DNA of 64,000 nucleotides. Origin: SHVO01 sp050250575. Its GTDB lineage: Bacteria > Pseudomonadota > Alphaproteobacteria > Rhodospirillales > Rhodospirillaceae. Every line of letters begins with the position of its first letter. Position 1 is the stretch's first letter. Of the stretch, positions 41,414-48,868 are shown in pieces. The notes beneath the pieces are model-generated. The model saw only the letters and a program-made list of their open reading frames with translations, did not search any database and had not been told where the DNA came from. The translations under genes and the position numbers were made by a program. The DNA lies in assembly GCA_050250575.1 (NCBI GenBank), contig JBFWOJ010000019.1, forward strand, positions 7,227-71,226. The letters run 5' to 3'.

Positions 41414-41500
41414 CGCTGTTACCCAGGTGAACTGGCCCGCCCGGGGCCCTCCTGCTAGGCTGGCCGGGCCGTCGTTCGCGCTTTTCCGGAGACCACCGCG

Positions 41501-42754
41501 ATGAGGACTTTTGCCTTTTCCGCCCTAGCCCTGCTTTGCTCCAGCGCGCTTGCCGTCCCGGCATGGAGCGCCGACGCGCCGCAGCTTCCCGACGGCAAGG
41601 GCAAGGACGTGGTCGAGGCGGTGTGCACCGGCTGCCACCCCGTGAACATGATCCTCACCAGTTCCGGCTACAGCCGTGCTCACTGGGAGGAACTCACCGG
41701 CACCATGATCGCCCTGGACGACGCGGCAAGCCGCGAGGCGATTCTCACTTACCTCTCCACGAATTTCCCGCCCAACACAAAGCGCGCCTCGAAGGCCGTC
41801 GCCGGCGCGCACAAGATCAGCTTTCAGCAGTGGACCGTGCCCACGCTCGGCCAGCGCTCGCGCGATCCGGTCGAAGCGCCCGACGGCACCATCTGGTGGG
41901 TCGGACAGTTCGGCAACGTCATGGGCCGGCTCGATCCCAAGACCGGCGAGATGAAGGAGTTCCCGCTGCCGGAGAACGCCAAGCCCCACAGCGTCACCAT
42001 CGATGCCGACGGCAACCCCTGGTACACCGGCAACGCCAACGGCACCATCGGCAAGCTCGACGCCAAGACCGGCGAGGTCGTGAAAGTCTATCGCATGCCC
42101 GATCCCAAGGCCCGCGATCCGCACACGGCCGAGTTCGACAAGAACGGCATCCTCTGGTTCACCCTGCAGCAGGCCAATATGTTCGGCCGCCTCGATCCCA
42201 AGAGCGGCGACATCAAGCTTGTCACCGCCAAGACGGCGAACGCGCGGCCCTACGGCGTCAAGATCGATGCGGACGGCAATCCCTGGTACGCCTGCAACGG
42301 CGCGCCGTGCCTGGTGAAAGTCGACGCGAGGACCATGGAGCAGACCGAGATCAAGCTCCCGACGCCAGGCACCACCGTGCGCCGCCTCGACATCGCGGCC
42401 AACGGCGATATCTGGTTCGTCAATTCCTCCAAAGGGAAGATCGGCCGCCTCACGCCCAAGACCGGCGAGATCAAGGAATGGGATTCACCGAGCGGCGCAA
42501 GCGCGCACCCCTATGCCCTCGCGGTCGTCGACGGCGTGGTCTGGTACAATGAATCGGGTGTTCGGCCGGACATGCTCGTGCGCTTCGATCCCCGCAGCGA
42601 AACCTTCCAGAGCTGGCCGATCGCCTCGGGCGGCGTCCACGCCGGCATCGTTCGCCACATGCGCCCGGCGCGCAACGGCGACCTCCTGATCCACCAGAGC
42701 TCGACCAACCGCATCATGCGCGTGCCCACCAAGGGCATCACCCCGTCGAGCTGA
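41501..42754 (+). CDS. Periplasmic cytochrome c / Vgb-like beta-propeller fusion
   Basis: The 417-residue protein has a signal peptide (SALALLCSSALAVPAWSA) and a short N-terminal domain with the haem c motif CTGCH near residue 42. A seven-bladed propeller like virginiamycin B lyase follows, with repeated GRLDPKTGE, DADGNPWY and WFVNSSKGKIGRLTPKTGE. Proteins of this type are usually not antibiotic lyases; the fused haem suggests an electron-transfer or sugar/alcohol-oxidation role in the periplasm. No partner oxidoreductase gene is adjacent. Its start ATG 41501 lies 87 bases after the glycosyltransferase stop. Confidence 0.85.
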   Translation: MRTFAFSALALLCSSALAVPAWSADAPQLPDGKGKDVVEAVCTGCHPVNMILTSSGYSRAHWEELTGTMIALDDAASREAILTYLSTNFPPNTKRASKAVAGAHKISFQQWTVPTLGQRSRDPVEAPDGTIWWVGQFGNVMGRLDPKTGEMKEFPLPENAKPHSVTIDADGNPWYTGNANGTIGKLDAKTGEVVKVYRMPDPKARDPHTAEFDKNGILWFTLQQANMFGRLDPKSGDIKLVTAKTANARPYGVKIDADGNPWYACNGAPCLVKVDARTMEQTEIKLPTPGTTVRRLDIAANGDIWFVNSSKGKIGRLTPKTGEIKEWDSPSGASAHPYALAVVDGVVWYNESGVRPDMLVRFDPRSETFQSWPIASGGVHAGIVRHMRPARNGDLLIHQSSTNRIMRVPTKGITPSS

Positions 42755-42767
42755 GGGGATTAATTAG

Positions 42768-42827
42768 TTAATTAGGGTCAGACCCCATTAAAGTTAATTA
42801 GAATTAATTAGGGTCAGACCCCATTAA
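42768..42827. repeat. Two identical GGGTCAGACCCC repeat units
   Basis: A perfect 24-base unit, TTAATTAGGGTCAGACCCC plus ATTAA, occurs at 42768-42791 and 42804-42827. The core is shared with the repeats at 16271-16318, but the flanks (TTAATTA / ATTAA) differ. The units lie between convergent genes. Confidence 0.85.
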
Positions 42828-42872
42828 GAATGACTGTGGGGCGCCGTCGGCGCGGAGCGGGTTCACACTCTT

Positions 42873-43610
42873 TTACGGCCCGCTTCTGCGCATCCATGGG
42901 AGCAGCATGTTCACCCGCGTCCGATAGCGGCGATAGTCCTCGCCGAACAGCGCGATGAGATCGCGCTCCTCGAGCTGGATGCCGATCAGGATGTAGGCCG
43001 TCGTCGCGGCCGCGAACAAAAGGTGCCCCACCGTCATCACCGGCGCGGCCCAGAAGGCGATGATGAACCCCACATACAGCGGATGGCGCACGAAGCGGTA
43101 CGGACCCGGAGTCTTGAAGGCCGCCGGGGCGGCGCCGTGGCCGCCGAAATGACGGACCGCCTGCGAAAGGCCGAACAACTCGAAATGGCTGATCAGGAAC
43201 GTCGAACCCAGCACGATCAGCCATCCGGCAAGTCCAAGCGCGAGCACCGCCTGCGCCATCATGGGATCTTCGACCTGCCAGACGACCGCGGGGATCGGCC
43301 GCCACTGCCAGCACAGGAGCGCGAGCGCGAGGCTCGCAAACAGAACATAGGTCGTGCGTTCCGCGGGCGCGGGCATGAATCGCGTCCACCAGCTCTTGAA
43401 CGCCGGCCGCGCCATCACGCTGTGCTGGAGGGCGAAGACGGCGAGCAGCGCGAGATCGATCGCCAGTGCGACCGCGATCGGCTCTTCGCGGCCGCTGTCG
43501 ATGGTCTTGGGCACGAAAAGCCCGGTGACGAAACCGACGGCATAGAGGAACACCGCAAGGAACGCGGCGTATGTCAGGAGCGAATAGAGAATGAGGATGA
43601 CGCGGCCCAT
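42873..43610 (-). CDS. MddA-like membrane methyltransferase (isoprenylcysteine methyltransferase family)
   Basis: The 245-residue protein has about five membrane helices and the ICMT-like C-terminal cofactor region: YRFVRHPLYVGFIIAF, then IGIQLEERDLIALFGEDYRRYR. The YRxxRHPxY motif and the acidic EERDL near the end bind S-adenosylmethionine. It most resembles MddA, which methylates methanethiol to dimethyl sulfide, or NnrU-like relatives; the substrate cannot be fixed here. ATG 43610 is the start with the first helix (VILILYSLLTYAAFLAVFL); the frame open upstream has no family similarity. Confidence 0.8.
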   Translation of the reverse strand: MGRVILILYSLLTYAAFLAVFLYAVGFVTGLFVPKTIDSGREEPIAVALAIDLALLAVFALQHSVMARPAFKSWWTRFMPAPAERTTYVLFASLALALLCWQWRPIPAVVWQVEDPMMAQAVLALGLAGWLIVLGSTFLISHFELFGLSQAVRHFGGHGAAPAAFKTPGPYRFVRHPLYVGFIIAFWAAPVMTVGHLLFAAATTAYILIGIQLEERDLIALFGEDYRRYRTRVNMLLPWMRRSGP

Positions 43611-43876
43611 GGTTTGCCTCCGCGGATGGCCGAGGCTGTCGGCCGGCAGACATGCTGTTGGGCGATGACGGACAAAGCATGCTCCCGCTGTCCCGAGCCG
43701 ACAAGATCGGAGAGGGACCTCGCGCCGCACGTCCGTTGCGCGATGCACCGCGCACGCCGCCCTGCGGGCGCGAGCCCATAACCTCAGATTTAACACGTCT
43801 GCGGCTCATCCTCGCCCAGCGTGTGCTGGGCAAAGCTTTGATTTATCGCGCGTTCTTGGGCCGCGATGGTATCTGA

Positions 43877-44595
43877 GTGCGCGCGGCCTGGCCGGCGCGT
43901 TCGCTGAGGAGCCAATTTCCTGGAAGCGAGGACTTGGCAAGGCAGGCCTTGAAGCTGGACGCCCTCGATCCCGAGCTTCTGCACCTGTACAGCAACATAT
44001 TGCCGCGATCGGCAGACCCAGATGAGGCCCTTGCCCTTCGGCAGCAGCTGCGCCAGGTCGAGCCGTTCGTTTCCGTCTTCAACGCCGTCACGGCGAGGCT
44101 CCTGGCGGTTTACGGGCAGCCCGAAGCGGCGCTGGCCATGGCCGAAGCATTGCCCGCCGATTTTCTGCAGCGCTTCTCCGACCTGGCGCGGCTTTACGCT
44201 CGGATGGGACGCACTCAGGACGCTGCCGCCATCCTTCTCGCCGCGCCGGCGCAGGTCTATCCCCCGGCGTGGCCGCCAGGGCGGCCAGCCTGTTGCGCAT
44301 GGCGCCGTCGCGCGCCGCCGAGCAGGACCGGACGTTCCTGGAGGAGCTGAAATGGGTGTACGTCAACGTTGGCGACGCTGCCGCGGGTTTTCGCTTGATG
44401 ATGCGAAACGTCGAAGCCGGTTACGATAACCCCGGCGGTTCCACATAATTGTACGACCCCGCCCTTGCACCGATGCGCAAGACGGAAGCCTTCAAAGACC
44501 TCATGCGCAAGGCCGGCCTCGTCGACTACTGGCGCGCGCGCGGCTGGCCGGACATGTGCCGCCCCGTGGGCGCCGATGACTTCGAGTGCGACTGA
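43877..44595 (+). pseudogene. Broken TPR-type regulator (adenylate cyclase/CadC-like C-terminal half)
   Basis: Two successive frames give one damaged protein. From 43877 the first reads EDLARQALKLDALDPELLHL ... ALAMAEALPADFLQRFSDLA (TPR-like) until about 44250-44270. The second then reads VAARAASLLRMAPSRAAEQD ... GDAAAGFRLMMRNVE, with a TAA at 44446, and continues YDPALAPMRKTEAFKDLMRK and GLVDYWRARGWPDMCRPVG to a TGA at 44593. That last block is the typical end of TPR-containing adenylate-cyclase-like or winged-helix regulators. The N-terminal half is missing. At least one frameshift and one stop are needed, so it is decayed rather than mis-sequenced at one point. Confidence 0.75.
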
Positions 44596-44618
44596 CCGCT
44601 AAGGCCGCTTGATCCCGC

Positions 44619-44789
44619 TCACCCGGCCTTCACGCTGGCGCCGCGATTCTCCGCGACTTTTTTTGCCAGTTCGTCCCACTCCTGCGCCGCTCGCAGCAGA
44701 TCGTCCCGCAGCCGGCTGACGTCCTGTCGGTTGGCCAGTTGCCGGAAATAATCCGCCCGTTCGCGAAACGCCGCCGTTTTGTCGCTCAT
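44619..44789 (-). CDS. Tiny helical protein of unknown function
   Basis: A 56-codon frame starts at ATG 44789 (MSDKTAAFRERADYFRQLA) and is highly charged, predicted helical, with no signal. GAAAGGAAG lies before the start and fits a ribosome site. Similar small helical proteins are common in alphaproteobacteria, but I cannot name the family. It lies in the decayed stretch, so coding status is moderate. Confidence 0.5.
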   Translation of the reverse strand: MSDKTAAFRERADYFRQLANRQDVSRLRDDLLRAAQEWDELAKKVAENRGASVKAG

Positions 44790-44965
44790 CGATGCCCCGA
44801 AGAAAGGAAGTGAGGAAGGAGCGGTGTGCTTAACGGCTTGCGCTGCCGCGCGCCACCAATCTTCGCGGGTGTGGGCCATGCAAGGGAGTCGCGGCTCCAT
44901 TGAAGTCGCCGCGCGGGAATAGAATCCCGGCCTGGGCCGTCCATAATACGTGGGGTAAGGCTGTC

Positions 44966-45145
44966 ATGGACGAACCTACGCTCTCCGAAAGCGACGCACA
45001 GCGTGCAGCGCAAGTGCTGCGCCGCGCATTTGGGGACGGCGCAAAGGCCGTCCTCGAAGACTTGGTCGCGGCAACGCCGCCCACGCACAAGGAGGCGCAC
45101 GCGATTCTACGCACGATCTTGGCGGCGCTCAGCCGCGAGACGTGA
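44966..45145 (+). CDS. Tiny protein of unknown function
   Basis: A 59-codon frame from ATG 44966 gives MDEPTLSESDAQRAAQVLRR then AFGDGAKAVLEDLVAATPP, an acidic, Ala-rich, probably helical protein. Codon use looks like its neighbours. No family is recognised and no partner gene is in the same unit. An upstream in-frame ATG at 44900 would add 22 residues without helical pattern. Confidence 0.45.
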   Translation: MDEPTLSESDAQRAAQVLRRAFGDGAKAVLEDLVAATPPTHKEAHAILRTILAALSRET

Positions 45146-45633
45146 GGGTCAACGGCGCGGCGGCTGTGCGCCGCCCGTGGCGCTGGTGCCGGGCTCCCGA
45201 TCGACCCGCCGCGCGCGCCGTCCTTCAGCCGGCGCATCCCCGCGAGCGCGAAAGCCAGCAGAAGCAGGATTGATTATGCACGTGGCGGCTCTTTCCGCGT
45301 GTGCAAGAGCATGGGCTCTCGCGCCATGAACCGGAGGCGACGCGTGCGCGACGCTGCATACGGCCGAAGAAGTAGATTCTCCGGCTTGTCCCTCGCTGCG
45401 TAGCTCCCAGCGGGCAACGGCGAAGACGGACGAGGGGGCATACGGGCGCCGCGATATTTTCATCATCCTCCGGCAAGGAGCGGCGTGCAGCCGAGCGGCG
45501 AGACCGGGGGATCCATTTTGTTGCGGATGAGCGTGTTCGCATCCGCTGCGACCGGGTGCTTGATTCGCTTTGATGTGCTCGGGCTCAGCGACATGCCCCG
45601 ACACGCGGCGCAGGAACCTCCGTCACGTCTCTA
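45146..45633. other. 488-base stretch without a credible gene
   Basis: Several open frames exist on both strands, but they are arginine- and serine-rich, without domains or ribosome sites, and look like chance. No repeat, tRNA or hairpin with a T-run was found. With the broken regulator to its left it may be remnant DNA of an older insertion. Confidence 0.5.
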
Positions 45634-45661
45634 TTGACAACGTATCCATATGGTATACAAT
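45634..45661 (+). promoter_or_regulatory. Promoter and overlapping imperfect palindrome for the DUF3987 gene
   Basis: TTGACA (45634-45639) and TACAAT (45656-45661) are spaced by 16 bases, a strong vegetative promoter. Between and over the -10 lies GTAT-CCATATGG-T-ATAC (45642-45658), an imperfect palindrome centred on CCATATGG that could be a repressor site. The gene start follows 42 bases later. Confidence 0.65.
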
Positions 45662-45702
45662 GTCCCCATTTAGATGTCAATGCCCAGGAGGGGCCGAATC
45701 GA

Positions 45703-47178
45703 ATGGCGCCTATTCCCAAGCCCGCCCCGTCGCCGCAATCGGCGCACGCCAACGCCAGTGCGCCGCCCTCGGTGCCGCGCTCCCAATTCCCCGCCGGCGC
45801 CCTTGGCCCCCACATCGGCGGCGCGGCTTCCGCCGTCGCCGCGTGTACCCAAGCCCCGCTTGAACTCGTCGCGCACCATCTGCTCACCCTTGCCGCCATG
45901 CCGGTCCAGCGCCTCGTTTCCGTCCGCCTTCCCACCGGCGGCGTGCAGCCGGTCTCCTGCTATTTCCTCACCATCGCCGGCGCGGGCGAGGGCCGCAGCG
46001 CCGCCGAGCGCATGTGCGTCGCGCCCGTGCGCTTTTGGGAGCAACGCTTTGCGCCCCCCGCCGCGTCTCTCATCGGCATGAAGGCGATCGACATCAATAA
46101 AGACGCCGTCTGGCCGGGCCATCCGGACTGGAATCCGGACAAACCCTTCCTGCGCATCCGGCATCTTGGCCCGCCGCCTCAACTCGCGGCCGCCAAACCG
46201 TCGAAGGCCTTCGAATTCGACCAGATATTCCTGTGTCCGGTCCGGTCCGGAATCAACGACCGCTACGATCGCTACGCCCGCTTCGGTCGCCGCAGCGGCC
46301 TGTTCGCCGGCGTCGCAGCGGACCTGCTCACGCCGTCCTGTGCACGGCGCAACGAAGCCGTCAGCCTCAGCGCGCTGTGGGACGGCCGGGCCGGCCTCGA
46401 CAACTTCTCCCTTGAACCGCGCCTCTCCCTCCATCTTGTCGCGACGCCGGGCGAGGGGATTGCGCTCCTGCGCGCGCCCGAGGTCGCCGAGTCAGGCCTT
46501 TTGGGCCGTCTCCTTACCGTGTACCCGGCCTCGCGCATTGGCGCGCGGTCGTTCCATCTGGGCGACGGCGCTCCGCCGCCGGAGCTCGAAGCGCTGCACG
46601 CGCTTCTCACCGATCTCTACGCACGCCAGGCCGCCATGGAAACCCGCGTCCTTCCGCTGGCCGCGCCCGCGCAGGAAACCTGGTTTGCTTTCGCCCGTGA
46701 ATGCGAGGCGGCGATGGCGGAAGGCGGCGCCTTCGCCGCGATCCGCGGCCTTGCCGGCCATCTCGCCGAGCACGCCGTGCGTCTTGCCGCGATCACCGCG
46801 CTGCTCGAGGATCCCTCGCGCGAGGAGATTGACGCGCCTGCCCTCGATCGCGGCATTGCGCTCGCGCGCTTCTATGCGATGGAAGCGTTGCGGCTCGCTG
46901 ACGTACCGGTCCCGCTGCCCGCGGGCGACGCCATCATCGGCGCGCTTCAGGTGTGGCTTGAGCGCAAATACGCCGGCCGCGAGATCACGTTGCGGGAGGT
47001 TTATTCTTCAGGCCCCGCGTCCTTGCGCCGGTCCGCCAGCGCGGAGCGTGCGATGCGCCAAATGGAGTTGCTCGGCCTCGCCGAGCGGCTGAAGCCCGCG
47101 CCGGAGACCCATGGCAATGCCGGGTTGCGCTGGCGCATTTTCGCCGGCGGCAAAAATCTGCAGCAATCTGCCGCATGA
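45703..47178 (+). CDS. DUF3987-family protein with altered Walker A
   Basis: The 491-residue protein matches the DUF3987 layout: an N-terminal region with GPHIGGAASAVAACTQAPLE and an ATPase-like core where the P-loop reads IAGAGEGRSAAE (about residue 103). Here Arg replaces the Lys of the family's usual GxGxGKS. Later HLVATPGEGIALL and a C-terminal helical segment (LERKYAGREITLREVYSSGP) that resembles a winged helix follow. DUF3987 proteins are primase/helicase-like and common on plasmids, phages and genomic islands; their function is not established. ATG 45703 follows AGGAGGGG, an excellent ribosome site. No phage or integrase gene is adjacent. Confidence 0.78.
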   Translation: MAPIPKPAPSPQSAHANASAPPSVPRSQFPAGALGPHIGGAASAVAACTQAPLELVAHHLLTLAAMPVQRLVSVRLPTGGVQPVSCYFLTIAGAGEGRSAAERMCVAPVRFWEQRFAPPAASLIGMKAIDINKDAVWPGHPDWNPDKPFLRIRHLGPPPQLAAAKPSKAFEFDQIFLCPVRSGINDRYDRYARFGRRSGLFAGVAADLLTPSCARRNEAVSLSALWDGRAGLDNFSLEPRLSLHLVATPGEGIALLRAPEVAESGLLGRLLTVYPASRIGARSFHLGDGAPPPELEALHALLTDLYARQAAMETRVLPLAAPAQETWFAFARECEAAMAEGGAFAAIRGLAGHLAEHAVRLAAITALLEDPSREEIDAPALDRGIALARFYAMEALRLADVPVPLPAGDAIIGALQVWLERKYAGREITLREVYSSGPASLRRSASAERAMRQMELLGLAERLKPAPETHGNAGLRWRIFAGGKNLQQSAA

Positions 47179-47283
47179 GTGCCGCATGGCTCTTGCGGCA
47201 GCCAAGCTGTTGCCCATCCTGGGAAATCTGGAATCTGCCGCACGGAATCCGCCGCATTGCGAATGCGCGGACGCCTCAAAGAA

Positions 47284-47308
47284 AAAGGGCCGGATCAACC
47301 GGCCCTTT
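47284..47308. terminator. Bidirectional intrinsic terminator
   Basis: AAAGGGCCGG (47284-47293) pairs with CCGGCCCTTT (47299-47308) around ATCAA. With A- and T-rich flanks on both sides it can end transcription of the DUF3987 gene (plus strand) and of the oxidase operon, whose last gene coxC ends at 47366 (minus strand). Confidence 0.85.
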
Positions 47309-47365
47309 CTTGTCGCTCAATCCACAGGACCGAAGTCCTGCGCAGCTCCGCGCAACGGAGCAGGA

Positions 47366-48199
47366 TCAGCCCGCTGTGAACGTGCGGATCGGCAGGCCCA
47401 GGAGCCAATAGACCCACACGAACAGGAACAGCCACACCACGTCGACGAAGTGCCAGTACCAGGCCGCCGCCTGGAAGCCGATGTGCTTGTGCGGCTGGAA
47501 CTGGTTGTTCAGCGCGCGGAAGCCGCAGACGGTCAGGAACACGGTCCCGACGAACACGTGGAAGCCGTGGAAGCCCGTCGCCAGGTAGAAGGTCGACGGG
47601 TACACGCCTTCGGTCAGCTTGAACGAGGCGTGCACATATTCGTAGGCCTGCAGCCCGAGGAACAGCGCGCCGAGGAACGCGGTGATGAAGATCCACTTCG
47701 CGGCTTTCTGGTTGTTGCCTTCTTCGATGTAGATGTGCGCGCGCGTCACCGTACCGCCGGAGGTCAGCAGGATGACGGTGTTGTAGAACGGCAGCTCCCA
47801 CGCATCGAGCGGGGTGATGCCCTGCGGCGGCCACTGCAGCGTCGAGGTCGAGAAGCCCAGCGCGTTGTGGAAGAACGCCCAGAAGAACGCGACGAAGAAC
47901 ATCACTTCCGAGGCGATGAACAGCACCATGCCCATGCGCAGGCCGTGGCTGACCTCCTCGGTGTGCGCCTTCTCCACCACCGACTCGCGCACCACGTCGC
48001 GCCACCACATCCACATGGTCAGGATCACCAGCACGAAGCCCGGCAGCAGCTTGAAGATGCCCGGCTCCATGCCGAACACCGGCACCTTGTGGAAGTACAG
48101 GATCGCGCCGATGGCGAGGACGAGGCCGCCGAAGGCGCCCAGCGCCGGCCACGGGCTCGGGTTGACCATGTGGAAATGATGTTTGGCGTGGGCGCTCAT
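47366..48199 (-). CDS. coxC: Cytochrome c oxidase subunit III
   Basis: The 277-residue membrane protein has about seven helices and standard subunit III segments: HMVNPSPWPALGAF at the start, WWRDVVRESVVEKAHT, ASEVMFFVAFFWAFFHNAL, and GFHGFHVFVGT and HFVDVVWLFLFVWVYWL at the end. It stabilises the aa3 oxidase core in the inner membrane. It is the last gene of the minus-strand unit coxB-ctaD-ctaG-coxC and is followed by an intrinsic terminator. Confidence 0.97.
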   Translation of the reverse strand: MSAHAKHHFHMVNPSPWPALGAFGGLVLAIGAILYFHKVPVFGMEPGIFKLLPGFVLVILTMWMWWRDVVRESVVEKAHTEEVSHGLRMGMVLFIASEVMFFVAFFWAFFHNALGFSTSTLQWPPQGITPLDAWELPFYNTVILLTSGGTVTRAHIYIEEGNNQKAAKWIFITAFLGALFLGLQAYEYVHASFKLTEGVYPSTFYLATGFHGFHVFVGTVFLTVCGFRALNNQFQPHKHIGFQAAAWYWHFVDVVWLFLFVWVYWLLGLPIRTFTAG

Positions 48200-48223
48200 G
48201 GAAACTATTCCCTCTGTCTCGCG

Positions 48224-48844
48224 CTAATTTGTGGTCTCGCGGGCCTCGAGCGAGGCGCGCTTCATCGGTTCGTTTTTGTCTTCGGCGCTGCCTTCCACCG
48301 GAAATCCGTCCTTGGAACGGAAGAAGGTGTAGGACAGCGTGATCGTCTTCACTTCTTCGGTATGCTCGTCGCTGGCCAGCGCAGGATCGACGTAATAGGT
48401 CACGCCGAACTGCATCGTCTGGCCGGGCTGCAGCGTCTGCTCCTGGAAGCAGAAGCACTCGATCTTGTTGAAGTATTGCCCGATCTTGTCGGGCGTGACG
48501 TTGAAGGTCGCCGTGCCGGTGGAGGGCGTATCGCCGATATTGGTGGCGGTGTAGTGCACCACCACGGTCTCGCCCAGGTTCGCCGTCACCTGCGGCTGCG
48601 CCGGCTTGAAACGCCATTGCAGCTGCGGATCGGTGTTGGCATCGAAGCGCACCGTGATCGGGCGGTCGATGGCCTGGGTCGTGTTCTCGGTTTTGATCTG
48701 CGGATCCCCGCCGATGCCGATCGCGCGGCAGAAGGCGTCGTAATAAGGCACGAGCGCAAACGCCGATCCGATCATCACCGCCGCTCCCCCGAGGGAGAGC
48801 GCGGCGACGCGGAAGTTCCGGCGTTTCAAATCGGGCTGGGCCAT
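48224..48844 (-). CDS. ctaG: Cytochrome c oxidase assembly factor CtaG (Cox11)
   Basis: The 206-residue protein has one N-terminal membrane helix (VAALSLGGAAVMIGSAFALV) and a periplasmic copper-binding domain with the CFCFQEQ motif near residue 117. Cox11 delivers copper to the CuB site of subunit I. It sits between ctaD and coxC, 24 bases from each, the usual alphaproteobacterial order. No irregularities were seen. Confidence 0.96.
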   Translation of the reverse strand: MAQPDLKRRNFRVAALSLGGAAVMIGSAFALVPYYDAFCRAIGIGGDPQIKTENTTQAIDRPITVRFDANTDPQLQWRFKPAQPQVTANLGETVVVHYTATNIGDTPSTGTATFNVTPDKIGQYFNKIECFCFQEQTLQPGQTMQFGVTYYVDPALASDEHTEEVKTITLSYTFFRSKDGFPVEGSAEDKNEPMKRASLEARETTN

Positions 48845-48868
48845 GTCCTTTCGTGCCTTGCCGTCAGG

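Noticed and set aside
41501..42754. Virginiamycin B lyase resistance gene
   Set aside because: The propeller is shared by many proteins and the haem c motif argues for a redox role.
45149..45604. A 151-codon minus-strand frame as a gene
   Set aside because: Composition is Ala/Arg/Ser-rich without pattern, there is no ribosome site, and nothing in it resembles a protein family.
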